64,000 bases of DNA. Origin: Terrabacter aerolatus. GTDB lineage: Bacteria; Actinomycetota; Actinomycetes; Actinomycetales; Dermatophilaceae. The stretch lies in assembly GCF_007991735.1 (NCBI RefSeq), contig NZ_BJYX01000008.1:62001-126000 (forward strand), read 5' to 3'. Under the pieces are notes generated by a model. It searched no databases. It saw only the letters and a program-made list of their open reading frames with translations, and was not told the origin of the DNA. Every line of letters starts with the position of its first letter. Within the stretch, counting starts at the first letter, position 1. Positions 43,370 to 52,415 of the stretch are shown here, one piece after another. The position numbers were made by a program, and so were the translations under genes.

Positions 43370-45706
43370 GTGACAGCACGAGCAGGGGACGTGGCCCTCG
43401 GGGCCGCTCGCTCGACGGGCGGCGTCGAGGTGCGTGTCCGGGACCTGACGTGGCGCCCGTTCGGTCGCTCGCGTCCGGTCCTCGACGGGCTGGACCTGAC
43501 CCTCGGTCCCGGTGAGCGCGTGCTGCTCGCCGGGCCGAGCGGGTCGGGCAAGTCGACCCTGCTGCGTGCGGTCGCCGGCCTGCTGCTGACGGCCGACTCC
43601 GGTGACCTGTCAGGCGCGGTGACGGTGGGCGGCCATGCACCGCAAGACGTTCCGGGCTCGGTGGGACTCGTCCTGCAGGACCCCGGTGCCGGCGTCGTCG
43701 CATCGAGCATCGGCCGGGACGTGGCGTTCGGGCTCGAGAACGTCTCGATGCCGCCCGGTGAGATGCCGCCGCGCGTCGAGGCCGCGCTGCGCGAGGTGGG
43801 GCTGACCATGTCGGCCGACAGCTCGCCGGCGACCCTGAGCGGAGGGGAGTCCCAGCGCCTCGCGCTGGCCGGCGCCCTCGCGATGGAGCCGTCGGTGCTG
43901 CTCCTCGACGAGCCGACGGCGATGCTCGACGCCGCCACGGCCGGTGACGTGCGGGCCGTCGTCTCGGACGTCGTCGCCCGGCGGGGACTCACCCTCGTCG
44001 TCGTCGAGCACCGTCTCGAGGGTTGGCTCGACCACGTCGACCGGCTCGTCGTGCTCGACGCGGCGGGCTCGGTCGTCGCCGACGGAGAGCCGCGGCGGGT
44101 CCTCCGGGAGCACGGTCGGTCCCTGGCGGACCAGGGCATCTGGGTGCCCGGCGTCCCCGACCCGGACCCCCTCCCGCTCGTCCTCGACCGCGCCCCGGAG
44201 GGTGCGGCCGGCCGGGTGCCGGCGGGAGGGGTCGTCGCGGCGGCATCCGGCGTGCGGGTCGAGCACGTCAGCCGGCGGCTCGGCGGGAGCTCGCGCACCA
44301 CCGTGGCCGTCGACGGCGCGGACCTCGAGGCACGGGCCGGCCGGACCGTCGCCCTCGTCGGACCCAGCGGCGCCGGCAAGTCCTCGCTCATGGGCGCGCT
44401 CGGCGGACTCGTCCAGCCGTCGCGCGGCACCGTCGACGTCGCGCCCCCGCTCACGCCGGCCGAGTCCGGAGCCACCTCCGATGCCGCTGCTCGCACACGC
44501 CTGGCGCCGCCCCACGCGTGGTCCTCGAGCGACCTCGCCCGCGTCGTCGCCTGGGTGCCCCAGCGCGCCGCGACCGCCCTCCTCGGTCGCACCGTGCGCG
44601 AGGACGTCCTGACGACGCCCCTCGCGCTGGGCCAGGACCCCGAGGTGTCAGGAGTGCGGGCCGACGCGCTCCTCGGCTCGCTCGGGCTCGCCCACCTCGC
44701 CGACGCCGACCCACGTCAGCTTTCGGGCGGGGAGCAACGGCGGCTCGCGATGGCCTCTGCCGTCGCCCACGGTCCGGCCCTCGTGCTCGCCGACGAACCC
44801 ACCGTCGGGCAGGACCGGCTCACGTGGGCGGCCGTCTCCGGTGTGCTCGCGGCCGCTCGGGCGGAAGGGGCCGCCGTCGTCGTCACGACCCACGACCCCG
44901 GTGTCGTCGACGACGCCGACCACGTCGTGCGGCTCGACGCGCCACCCCAGCCCGCACCCGACCCGGAGCCGGAGCGCCGACCCCTGGTCGCCCGTGCCGG
45001 CCCGCTCTCACTGCTCGCGGCAGCCTTGTGCGTGCTGCCCCTCCCGGCCCTGCTCGACACGTGGCGCCAGGGCCTCGCCGTGCTCATCGTCGAGGTCCTG
45101 CTCGGCCTCGTGGGTCTCCTCGCGCCGGGGCCGGGTCGGGCTCCGCACGCTCGCCTGCGGGGCGTCCTCGCACGACTCGCCCCGGCCGCCGTCGCCGTCG
45201 TCGGTGTCGCGTGGTCCGCCTGGCTGCTCGGCGGCCGTGACGTCGAGGTCGCCGCGGGGGCGGCACTGCGCGTGCTCTGCCTGCTCGTGCCGTCGGCCGT
45301 CGTCGTGGGCTTCATCGACCCCGAGGGACTCGGCGACCACCTCGCCCAGCGGCTCCGGCTGCCGGCTCGACCGGTCGTCGCCGCGACGGCCGCCCTCCAG
45401 CGGCTCCAGTCGTTCGACGCCCTCTGGGGCGAGCTCATGACGACCCGCCGCGTCCGTGGCGTCCGCGCCGACCGTGGGCCGGTCGCCCGCGGGCGCGAGG
45501 CCGTCGTCGTGACGGGCGGCCTGCTCGTCGGGGCCCTCGGACAGGCGTCGGCGCTCGCGCTGGCGATGGACGCCCGCGGGTTCGCAGAGGCCCGGCGTCG
45601 CACGTGGGCAGGTCCCGCGCCGTGGCGACGGCCCGACACCCTGGCACTCGGCGCGGGGATTCTCGTCATCGCGGCCGCCGCCACGGCCCGGCTGCTGCTG
45701 CCCTGA
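43370..45706 (+). CDS. Fused ECF transporter: two ATPase domains plus EcfT (YkoDC-like)
   Basis: A 778-residue protein that combines all non-substrate parts of the importer. ATPase domain 1 spans about 15-270 (Walker A AGPSGSGKST, signature LSGGESQRLAL, Walker B LLLDEPTAMLD). ATPase domain 2 spans about 285-525 (GPSGAGKSS, LSGGEQRRLAM, LVLADEPTVGQD). The remainder, about 545-778, has four or five helices and the EcfT coupling motif AMDARGF. In B. subtilis YkoD and YkoC are separate; here they are joined. GTG start. Cargo is set by YkoE upstream. Confidence 0.9.
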   Translation: MTARAGDVALGAARSTGGVEVRVRDLTWRPFGRSRPVLDGLDLTLGPGERVLLAGPSGSGKSTLLRAVAGLLLTADSGDLSGAVTVGGHAPQDVPGSVGLVLQDPGAGVVASSIGRDVAFGLENVSMPPGEMPPRVEAALREVGLTMSADSSPATLSGGESQRLALAGALAMEPSVLLLDEPTAMLDAATAGDVRAVVSDVVARRGLTLVVVEHRLEGWLDHVDRLVVLDAAGSVVADGEPRRVLREHGRSLADQGIWVPGVPDPDPLPLVLDRAPEGAAGRVPAGGVVAAASGVRVEHVSRRLGGSSRTTVAVDGADLEARAGRTVALVGPSGAGKSSLMGALGGLVQPSRGTVDVAPPLTPAESGATSDAAARTRLAPPHAWSSSDLARVVAWVPQRAATALLGRTVREDVLTTPLALGQDPEVSGVRADALLGSLGLAHLADADPRQLSGGEQRRLAMASAVAHGPALVLADEPTVGQDRLTWAAVSGVLAAARAEGAAVVVTTHDPGVVDDADHVVRLDAPPQPAPDPEPERRPLVARAGPLSLLAAALCVLPLPALLDTWRQGLAVLIVEVLLGLVGLLAPGPGRAPHARLRGVLARLAPAAVAVVGVAWSAWLLGGRDVEVAAGAALRVLCLLVPSAVVVGFIDPEGLGDHLAQRLRLPARPVVAATAALQRLQSFDALWGELMTTRRVRGVRADRGPVARGREAVVVTGGLLVGALGQASALALAMDARGFAEARRRTWAGPAPWRRPDTLALGAGILVIAAAATARLLLP

Positions 45707-45761
45707 CCGCCCCTCGGGGCACAATGGGCGGCGCACACCTCCTGACAGGAAGGGGCCGCAC

Positions 45762-46295
45762 GTGCCCATGCCCCGCCGACCCCGCCCGGCCACCAGCGGA
45801 CGCCGCGGTGCACCACGGGCGTATGCCGTGCCGGCCGTCGCGCTCGGCCTGTCCGCCTCGCTCGTGCTCGCCCTCGCGGCCTGCGGGCAACCCGCCCCGT
45901 CCCCGGACTCGGTGCCCCCCACGGTCAGCGTGGCGGTGCAGCCGACGATCACGCCCGACACCCCGAGCGACGACGTGCCCGACGCGGGCAGCACGACGGC
46001 GGCGAGCGGCGCGGGCCTCTTCGACGCGGCGTCGAGCCTGACGAGTGCCAACTGTGCGGCGAGCGGGAACTCGTGGAGCTTCACCGGGACGCTGACCAAC
46101 TCCGACTCCCAGGAGCACACGTTCACCGTGGCCGTCTTCATCGTCAAGTCCTCCGACGGCTCCAACGTGGCCGGCAAGGAGGTCGACGTGACGCTCGCCG
46201 CCGGCGCGGCGACGCCCGTGTCGATCAAGAACTTCCACAGCGGACCCACCGCAGGTGTCGAGTGCCTGAGTGGCGTCACGGTCAAGGACTCCTGA
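45762..46295 (+). CDS. Lipoprotein
   Basis: A 177-residue secreted lipoprotein. Arg-rich N-terminus, hydrophobic core and lipobox LALAACGQ (Cys near residue 41) lead into a Pro/Thr/Ser-rich linker. A beta-rich domain follows (NSWSFTGTLTNSDSQEHTFTVAVFI) resembling a small Ig-like (FxLYD-type) fold. GTG start with AGGAAGG upstream. No partner evident; the next gene, three bases on, is a phosphatase. Confidence 0.78.
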   Translation: MPMPRRPRPATSGRRGAPRAYAVPAVALGLSASLVLALAACGQPAPSPDSVPPTVSVAVQPTITPDTPSDDVPDAGSTTAASGAGLFDAASSLTSANCAASGNSWSFTGTLTNSDSQEHTFTVAVFIVKSSDGSNVAGKEVDVTLAAGAATPVSIKNFHSGPTAGVECLSGVTVKDS

Positions 46296-46297
46296 CG

Positions 46298-46894
46298 GTG
46301 CGGCTCTTCCTCGTACGGCACGGGCAGACCCACGCCAACGTCGCCCGTCAGCTCGACACCGCCGTCCCCGGGCTCGACCTCACGGACGAGGGCCGGGCGC
46401 AGGCCCGCGCGCTCGCCGACCGGCTCGGCGACGAGGACCTCGGCGCGATCTACACCTCCGACCTCGTGCGCACCCAGCAGACGGCGGCGCCGCTCGCGCA
46501 GCTGCTGGGCCTCGAGATGGTCGTGCTGCCGGGCCTGCGCGAGATCCAGGCCGGCGACTACGAGATGTCGACCGACTGGCAGCCCTACATCGACGCGGTG
46601 GTCCGCTGGCGCGAGGACCCCGCGCACACCATCCCGGGCGGTGACAGCGGCGCCGCCTTCATGGCGCGCTACGACGAGGCCATCGCCCGCATCGCGTCCG
46701 ACGGTCACGCATCGGCGGTGGCCGTGAGCCACGGGGCCGCGATGCGGGTGTGGTGCTCCGCGTCCCTCGGCCTGGACGCCGACTTCTTCGACGGCCGCCG
46801 CCTCGACAACGCCCACGTCGTCACGATGGAGGGCGACCCCGAGTCCGGGTGGCGCCTGGTCGCATGGGGTGACGAACCGGTCACGCATGGCTGA
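46298..46894 (+). CDS. Histidine phosphatase
   Basis: A 198-residue phosphoglycerate-mutase-fold phosphatase: FLVRHGQTHAN at 4-14, TSDLVRTQQTA, GLREIQAGDYEM and AVSHGAAMRVW with the second His. It is a second member of the family besides the gene at 18821-19504. GTG start two bases after the lipoprotein stop. Overlaps the mannosyltransferase gene by eight bases. Substrate unknown. Confidence 0.85.
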   Translation: MRLFLVRHGQTHANVARQLDTAVPGLDLTDEGRAQARALADRLGDEDLGAIYTSDLVRTQQTAAPLAQLLGLEMVVLPGLREIQAGDYEMSTDWQPYIDAVVRWREDPAHTIPGGDSGAAFMARYDEAIARIASDGHASAVAVSHGAAMRVWCSASLGLDADFFDGRRLDNAHVVTMEGDPESGWRLVAWGDEPVTHG

Positions 46895-48521
46895 CGCCCC
46901 ACCCGTTCCCGCGCCGTCCCCGCGGCCCTCGGTGCCCCGGGTGGCGCGGGTGGCCCGGGCGCGCTGGGCGGGGTGCGCCGCGGGGGTGCTCCTCGCCGCT
47001 GCCTCCTGGGGCTCGGGGGCCCTGCCCCGGCTCAACGTCGGGGTGCTCTGGCCGGGCATCGCGCCCTGGTCGGCCAAGGGCGGCTCGCCCCTGCTCGCGA
47101 CGGTGTCGGTGCTCGCGATGGCACTGCTCGTCACAGCGTGGTGGCGGCTGCGCGACGCGGACGTCTCGGTCCGGTGGTGGTGGGGCACCGTCGCCCTGTG
47201 GTTCGCGCCGCTCGTCGTGGCCATGCCGCTCTACAGCCGTGACCTCTACTCGTACGCCGCCCAGGGGCTGCTCTGGGACCAGGGGCTGAGCCCCTACGAC
47301 CACGTCGTCCGCGAGCTGGTCTCGCCGTGGCGCGGGTCGACGGCTCCCACCTGGCTCGACAGCACGACTCCCTACGGTCCGGTCTGGCTGCTGCTCGCCC
47401 GTGCCGTCGCCTCGGTCTCCGGTGAGCTGTGGGTGGCCCTGCTCCTGCTCCGGCTGCTCGCCGTCGCCGGTGTCGTCGTCATGGCCTGGGCGGTGCCCGA
47501 CGTAGCCCGCCGGCTCGGGTGGTCGCCGGTCCGCGCGACGTGGCTCGGCGTCGCCGTGCCACTCGTCGGAGCACACTTCGTCGGCGGAGCCCACAACGAC
47601 GCCCTCATGGTCGGCGCGGTCCTCGCCGGCCTCTCGCTCGCTCTGCGCCGACGGTTCGTCCTCGCGTGCGTCCTCATCGCGCTCGGTGCGATGGTCAAGG
47701 TCACCGCCGTCATCGCGCTGCCCTTCGTCGCGATCCTCTGGGCCCGCCACGTCGCCACCGCGCGGACGTCGGGGACGGACGACACGGCATACGCCCGCTG
47801 GGGTGACGTCCTGCGTGCGGGGGCGCTCACGGTGGGCAGTGCCGGCGTCCCCATGGCCCTCGGTGGACTCGTCACGGGGCTCGGTTTCTCGTGGCTCAAC
47901 CCCACCGGGACGCCGGGCAAGAACGAGCAGTGGACGTCGCTGCCCACCGCGATCGGCATCGCCGTCGGCGCGGTCGGGCACGTGCTCGGCCACGACGAGT
48001 GGCGCGAGACCGGCATCGCGACCGCGCGAGCCGTCGCGCTCGTCGTCCTCGCCCTGCTCCTCGTGCTCGTGTGGCTCGCGGCCCTCAAGCCCGCCGACCC
48101 GGGGCCCGACATGGGGTCCGACCCGGGGGGAGCGGCGGCCGAGGCGCGGCTGAGGCCCGTGCGCGGCATCGCGTGGGCCATGCTCGCGGTCGTCGTGCTC
48201 GCCCCGGTCTTCCTCGGTTGGTACTACCTCTGGCTGCTGCCGTTCTTCGCGGTGTCGCTCGGCGCGCGGTGGCAGGCGCGGCTCGAGCAGCCCCTCGCCG
48301 TCGTCGCGACCGTCGTCTGCTTCGCGACGTTGCCCGAGGGCTACAGCCTCGGTCTGACGACGACCGTCGTCGGGGTGCCGTTCGCCCTCGTCGTGCTCGT
48401 CCTGCTGCTGCGTCGTGGGCTGCGCACCGCCCGCCTCGTCGACTGGCGGCACCTGCTCGACCTCGACCGGCCGCTGGTGCGGCGGAGCGACCACCCTCGG
48501 TCACGGATCAGCGACAGTTGA
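46887..48521 (+). CDS. Polyprenyl-phosphomannose-dependent mannosyltransferase, MptB-like
   Basis: A 544-residue multi-pass protein with about 12 hydrophobic helices. The acidic early loop SRDLYSYAAQG (about 112-122) and GLSPYDHVVREL, followed by GGAHNDALMVG, match GT-C enzymes of the MptB group that build the mannan core of lipomannan/lipoarabinomannan in actinobacteria from polyprenol-phosphate mannose. ATG 46887 overlaps the phosphatase stop. The C-terminus after residue 500 is soluble. I am sure of the family class and less of the exact linkage. Confidence 0.82.
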   Translation: MADAPPVPAPSPRPSVPRVARVARARWAGCAAGVLLAAASWGSGALPRLNVGVLWPGIAPWSAKGGSPLLATVSVLAMALLVTAWWRLRDADVSVRWWWGTVALWFAPLVVAMPLYSRDLYSYAAQGLLWDQGLSPYDHVVRELVSPWRGSTAPTWLDSTTPYGPVWLLLARAVASVSGELWVALLLLRLLAVAGVVVMAWAVPDVARRLGWSPVRATWLGVAVPLVGAHFVGGAHNDALMVGAVLAGLSLALRRRFVLACVLIALGAMVKVTAVIALPFVAILWARHVATARTSGTDDTAYARWGDVLRAGALTVGSAGVPMALGGLVTGLGFSWLNPTGTPGKNEQWTSLPTAIGIAVGAVGHVLGHDEWRETGIATARAVALVVLALLLVLVWLAALKPADPGPDMGSDPGGAAAEARLRPVRGIAWAMLAVVVLAPVFLGWYYLWLLPFFAVSLGARWQARLEQPLAVVATVVCFATLPEGYSLGLTTTVVGVPFALVVLVLLLRRGLRTARLVDWRHLLDLDRPLVRRSDHPRSRISDS

Positions 48522-48566
48522 CCGAGCCGTCCGGCCGGGCGCGGGCCGGTGTCCCACACTGTCCCG

Positions 48567-49079
48567 GTGAGTGACTCCGGCTTCGTCGACGAGGCCTCGT
48601 CCGAGGGCGATCGACCCTCGCGTCCGCGTCGGGCCCTGCGGCGACCCGCGCCCACGGTCGTCGGCTTCACGGCCGTCGTCGTCGGGCTGCTCGCCTTCGG
48701 TGGCTGGGCCTGGTCGAGCCGGGTCCACGCGGCCGACGTCGGAGCGTACGAGGCGCTGGCGCGCGAGATCGAGGAGCTCGACCACACGATGACCCCGCTC
48801 GGGCACAGCGAGGTCCCGCCCTGCCGTGAGGCCACCGACGGCAGCCTCACCCGCAGCTACCCGCCGTCGACGGGCCCGCAGGCAGCCGAGCTCGTCGGCC
48901 TCCTCGAGAGGTCGGGGTGGGTGCGGCAGGACTCCGACCTGCCCGTCTACGCCCACCTGACGCGCACCACCGACGGCCACGAGCTGGTCATCGACGTGCT
49001 CGCGCCGAGCGACACCTCGCTCGTCGGGTCGCTGGCGGCCCGCAGCCCCGCCAGCGGCTTCGGCTGCCTCCTGCACTGA
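48567..49079 (+). CDS. Membrane-anchored hypothetical protein
   Basis: A 170-residue protein with a basic, Arg/Pro-rich N-terminus and one helix (VVGFTAVVVGLLAFGGWAW, about 32-50). An outside domain of about 115 residues follows with two Cys (PCREA and FGCLLH) that could form a disulfide. No family recognised. Start uncertain: GTG 48567 or GTG 48549, neither with a good Shine-Dalgarno sequence. Confidence 0.6.
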   Translation: MSDSGFVDEASSEGDRPSRPRRALRRPAPTVVGFTAVVVGLLAFGGWAWSSRVHAADVGAYEALAREIEELDHTMTPLGHSEVPPCREATDGSLTRSYPPSTGPQAAELVGLLERSGWVRQDSDLPVYAHLTRTTDGHELVIDVLAPSDTSLVGSLAARSPASGFGCLLH

Positions 49080-49163
49080 CCACGCCGTCACGTGAGCCAC
49101 GACATGGGCCACATCGTGGGAATGGCGCGGCTCCCGGCAGAACCGGGTGGGACGCTGGACCAC

Positions 49164-50378
49164 ATGCGCGCGGTGACCCAGAGCAAGAAGCTGCAGAACG
49201 TCTGTTACGAGATCCGTGGTCCCGTGCTGGCCGAGGCCAAGCGGCTCGAGGACGAGGGGCACCGCATCCTCAAGCTCAACATCGGCAACCCGGCGCCGTT
49301 CGGCTTCGAGGCGCCCGAGGACATCCTCGTCGACGTCATCCAGGAGCTGCCGACGGCTCAGGGCTACAGCGACAGCAAGGGCATCCTGTCGGCGCGGCGC
49401 GCCGTCAAGCAGCACTACGAGGTGCGCGACTTCCCGCCCGTCGGCGTCGAGGACATCTACCTCGGCAACGGCGTCAGCGAGCTCATCGTCATGGCCATGC
49501 AGGGCCTGCTCGACAACGGCGACGAGGTGCTCATCCCGGCCCCCGACTACCCGCTGTGGACCGCGGCCGCGAGCCTCGCGGGTGGCAGCGCCGTGCACTA
49601 CGTCTGCGACGAGCAGGCCGGCTGGGCGCCGGACCTCGACGACATCCGCAGCAAGATCACCGACCGCACGCGCGCCATCGTCGTCATCAACCCCAACAAC
49701 CCCACCGGCGCCGTCTACCCGCGCGAGGTGCTCGAGGCCATCGCCCAGGTCGCCCGCGAGCACGAGCTGATCATCATGGCCGACGAGATCTACGACAAGA
49801 TCCTCTACGACGGCGCCACGCACACCTCGATCGCCTCGCTCGCCCCCGACCTGCTGTGCCTCACCTTCAACGGGCTGTCCAAGGCCTACCGGGTGGCCGG
49901 CTTCCGGTCCGGCTGGCTCGTCATCACCGGGCCCAAGGAGCACGCGCGCAACTACCTCGAGGGCCTCGACATCCTCGCCAACATGCGGCTGTGCGCCAAC
50001 GTGCCCGCGCAGCACGCGATCCAGGTGGCGCTCGGCGGCTACCAGTCCATCAACGAGCTGATCCTCCCCGGTGGCCGTCTGCTCGAGCAGCGCAACGTCG
50101 CCTGGGAGATGCTGAACCAGATCCCCGGGGTCTCGGTGACCAAGCCCGAGGGGGCGCTCTACCTCTTCCCGCGGCTCGACCCCAAGGTCCACGACATCCG
50201 TGACGACGAGCGGTTCGCCCTCGACCTGCTGCGCGACCAGAAGATGCTCATCGTGCACGGCACCGGTTTCAACTGGGCGACGCCCGACCACTTCCGGCTC
50301 GTCTTCCTGCCGCGGGTCGAGGACCTCGAGGACGCCGTCGGCCGGCTCGAGAAGTTCCTCTCGACGTACTCCCAGTAG
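49164..50378 (+). CDS. alaA: Alanine aminotransferase AlaA
   Basis: A 404-residue class I aminotransferase that interconverts glutamate and pyruvate with alanine and 2-oxoglutarate. It is strikingly like E. coli AlaA throughout (KLQNVCYEIRGPVL, KLNIGNPAPFGF, LPTAQGY, INPNNPTGAVY). The PLP Lys is in FNGLSKAYRVAGFRSGW and the carboxylate-binding Arg in HFRLVFLPRV. I chose ATG 49164 since homology begins there; a longer start at 49092 adds 24 unmatched residues. Confidence 0.93.
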   Translation: MRAVTQSKKLQNVCYEIRGPVLAEAKRLEDEGHRILKLNIGNPAPFGFEAPEDILVDVIQELPTAQGYSDSKGILSARRAVKQHYEVRDFPPVGVEDIYLGNGVSELIVMAMQGLLDNGDEVLIPAPDYPLWTAAASLAGGSAVHYVCDEQAGWAPDLDDIRSKITDRTRAIVVINPNNPTGAVYPREVLEAIAQVAREHELIIMADEIYDKILYDGATHTSIASLAPDLLCLTFNGLSKAYRVAGFRSGWLVITGPKEHARNYLEGLDILANMRLCANVPAQHAIQVALGGYQSINELILPGGRLLEQRNVAWEMLNQIPGVSVTKPEGALYLFPRLDPKVHDIRDDERFALDLLRDQKMLIVHGTGFNWATPDHFRLVFLPRVEDLEDAVGRLEKFLSTYSQ

Positions 50379-50393
50379 TCGCCGCGCGTGCGC

Positions 50394-50678
50394 TCAGCGC
50401 GAGGTGGCCCACCACTTGAGCAGCAGGCCGAGCACGATCCCCCAGACGACCGTGAGCAGCAGGCTGATGCCGACGGCGAGCAGCGCCGGCCGGCGTCCGC
50501 CCGGCTCGCGGCGCGCGAGGCTGAGCCCCGCGAGGGCGAGGCCGAGCAGCTGGGGCAGGAAGAGGACGAAACCGAAGACGACCGCCGACAGCGACGCGAC
50601 CACGGCACCCCGCGCGAGTGGAGCCTCGGCGGCCAGCCGGGCGGACGCGGCGTCGCGGGGACGATCGGGAACGCTCAC
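50394..50678 (-). CDS. Small DUF4190-like membrane protein
   Basis: A 94-residue protein with two or three helices (VVASLSAVVFGFVLFLPQLLGLALAG after an Ala-rich start, and LLAVGISLLLTVVWGIVLGLLL). The pattern of a loop with REPGGRRPALLA between them resembles DUF4190-type proteins. GTG start. It is divergent from the next lipoprotein gene with only 15 bases between starts, so their promoters overlap the coding ends. Function unknown. Confidence 0.68.
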   Translation of the reverse strand: MSVPDRPRDAASARLAAEAPLARGAVVASLSAVVFGFVLFLPQLLGLALAGLSLARREPGGRRPALLAVGISLLLTVVWGIVLGLLLKWWATSR

Positions 50679-50693
50679 GCGTTCAGGGTAACG

Positions 50694-51131
50694 ATGAACG
50701 AGAGCACGTATGCCGTCCGCCGGGCAGCCCGTCGTCCGCTCGCCGTCGGCGTGGGCATGGCCGGACTTGCCGCCCTGCTGTCGCTGGGCGCGTGCAGCTC
50801 GTCCGACCCGACCCTCTCCGACCTGCCGGCCGACGTGGCCAGCGCCCGACCGACCATCTCGGCCGAGGAGGCGAGCTTCGTCCTCGCCGCCGAGAAGCTC
50901 GGCGCCAGCATCACCGGCAACACCGTCGACGACGACATCCAGACCGGCACGACGACGTGCTGGGCGCTGAAGAACGGCGGCGTCGACCTCGCGCAGATCG
51001 CCGTCGACGACAGCGGCAAGCCGCTGCCCGACACCGGCGACGCCCTCCGGACCAAGCAGCTCATGGCCGCCGGGGTGCAGACGTTCTGCCCGGACTACGA
51101 CAACCAGGTCTCCCAGCTCGGGCTGCACTGA
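50694..51131 (+). CDS. Lipoprotein with DUF732-like domain
   Basis: A 145-residue lipoprotein. Signal and lipobox ALLSLGACSS place the Cys near residue 34. After a Ser/Asp-rich stretch, ASFVLAAEKLGASITG...CWAL...AGVQTFCPDY resembles the small all-helical DUF732 domain with its Cys pair. Function unknown. The fluoride riboswitch starts 76 bases beyond its stop. Confidence 0.68.
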   Translation: MNESTYAVRRAARRPLAVGVGMAGLAALLSLGACSSSDPTLSDLPADVASARPTISAEEASFVLAAEKLGASITGNTVDDDIQTGTTTCWALKNGGVDLAQIAVDDSGKPLPDTGDALRTKQLMAAGVQTFCPDYDNQVSQLGLH

Positions 51132-51206
51132 CGCCGGCTCGACGTGCACGACGCGGCTCGCCCGCATCGTCGCGTCGTCGCGCAGGGTGGCAGTCGGTAG
51201 TCTGGG

Positions 51207-51299
51207 CCGCGGGCGATGGATCCCGCCCGGACGTCCCCGACGTCCGAACCGCCGGCCGGCTGATGGTTCCTGGTCATCGGCGGTCCCCGCGGGCCGCCG
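51207..51299 (+). ncRNA. Fluoride riboswitch (crcB motif) with terminator-like hairpin
   Basis: The crcB-motif signature is present in order: GGGCGATGG at 51211-51219 with its closing CGCCC (51224-51228), a CGGACGT/ACGTCCG stem (51228-51234 with 51240-51246), AACCGCC at 51247-51253 for the pseudoknot, and CTGATGGTTCCT at 51260-51271. CGGCGG/CCGCCG with CCC/GGG inside forms a hairpin at 51278-51299, likely the expression platform. It leads a USP-like gene and two fluC genes, matching the expected fluoride-induced operon. Confidence 0.88.
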
Positions 51300-51345
51300 C
51301 GATGGGCAGGCGTGCCGGCCCGTCGACGAGTTCCAGGAGTCACCG

Positions 51346-51888
51346 ATGGGTGAGAAGGCCCCGCCCCAGCCGCACCCGTCCCGCATCACCGACTTCGCGG
51401 GCCACCCGCTCGTGGTCGCCGTGCTCCCGGAGCAGCCGGCCGTCGTCGCGCTGACCGCGGCGAACCTGGCCCGGGCCACCGGCGCGTCGGCGCTCTACTT
51501 CGCCTACGTCGACCCCTCGCGCTACGCGGACGAGGAGCATGCCGACGGCACCGTCCGCCACGTCTCCATCGACCCGGACATCGCCGACGACACCTGGCCG
51601 CGACGGGAGGAGGAGCTGACCCGCCTCGTGGCCGGCTGGATGGAGGGCCAGGACGTCCCGTGGCACTTCCGCTACCTCGCCGGTCGCGTCGACCGTGCCC
51701 TGACCCACCTGGCCCGGGCCGTCGACGCAGCCGGGTTCGTCGTCGGCAGCCACGTGGGTCGTCACCGTCGCCTCAGGGACCTCGTCGACGCCTCGACGGG
51801 CCTGCACCTCTCGCACCACCAGCACCGGCCGGTGCTCGTCGTGCCGGTCGAGGTCGTCGACTGGGAGGACCAGGTCCCGTGGGAGTGA
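51346..51888 (+). CDS. Universal-stress-like protein in the fluoride operon
   Basis: A 180-residue protein with a USP-type (UspA-like) fold: HPLVVAVLPEQPAVVALTAANLARAT, ALYFAYVD, then AGFVVGSHVGRHRRLRDLVDASTG and RPVLVVPVEV at the C-terminal strand. The Gly-rich ATP loop G-2x-G-9x-G is only partly matched. AGGAG lies upstream of the ATG. It is first in the operon after a fluoride riboswitch and overlaps fluC1 by GTGA, so it is co-produced with the fluoride channels. A role in fluoride tolerance is inference. Confidence 0.78.
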   Translation: MGEKAPPQPHPSRITDFAGHPLVVAVLPEQPAVVALTAANLARATGASALYFAYVDPSRYADEEHADGTVRHVSIDPDIADDTWPRREEELTRLVAGWMEGQDVPWHFRYLAGRVDRALTHLARAVDAAGFVVGSHVGRHRRLRDLVDASTGLHLSHHQHRPVLVVPVEVVDWEDQVPWE

Positions 51889-52415
51889 CCGACGACCCCG
51901 AGCTCGACCCCGAGCTCGACCCTGAGCTCGCCCCCCGGCTCGAGTCCGACTCTGCCGCAACGCCGCCCGCGCGACGGGTCGGGGGCGTCCTGCGGCGCTC
52001 GCCGCTGCTCGCGGTCGTCATCTTCGTCGGGGGTGCCTGCGGCACGCTCGTGCGGGCGGCGCTCGAGACCGCCGCGCCGGCCGCGCCGGCCGGGGTGCCG
52101 TGGACGACCCTGGTCATCAACGTCGTCGGCTCGCTGCTGCTGGGGCTGCTCCTCGAGTCGCTGACCCGCACCGGACCGGACGAGGGCTGGCGGCGCACGG
52201 CCCGCCTCGGGCTCGGCACCGGCGTGCTCGGCGGCTTCACCACCTACAGCACCTTCGCCGTCGAGACCGTGGGGCGCCTCACCCCGCAGACCATGGCCGT
52301 GGGCCTGTCGTACGCCGTCGGCAGCGTCGTGCTCGGGGTCGCCGCAGCCGCGGTCGGCTACCGTCTCGCGCGCCGCGTGCTCGGCCGTGCGCCCGTGAGT
52401 GGGCAGGCTGGATGA
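51885..52415 (+). CDS. fluC: Fluoride channel FluC (CrcB), long form
   Basis: A 176-residue fluoride exporter subunit. Four helices begin near residue 40, with the conserved GGACGTLVRAAL, the Asn-bearing TLVINVVGSLLLGLL and GFTTYSTFAVE. The first ~35 residues are acidic and Glu/Asp/Pro-rich (PELDPELDPELA), unusual for CrcB. FluC works as an antiparallel dimer; the second gene follows by ATGA overlap, suggesting a two-gene heterodimer. GTG start overlaps the USP-like stop. Confidence 0.92.
   Translation: MTDDPELDPELDPELAPRLESDSAATPPARRVGGVLRRSPLLAVVIFVGGACGTLVRAALETAAPAAPAGVPWTTLVINVVGSLLLGLLLESLTRTGPDEGWRRTARLGLGTGVLGGFTTYSTFAVETVGRLTPQTMAVGLSYAVGSVVLGVAAAAVGYRLARRVLGRAPVSGQAG

Noticed and set aside
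45709-45720. GCCCC-TC-GGGGC hairpin after the ECF fusion gene
   Set aside because: The loop is too small for the full stem and leaves only four pairs, so I did not list it as a terminator.
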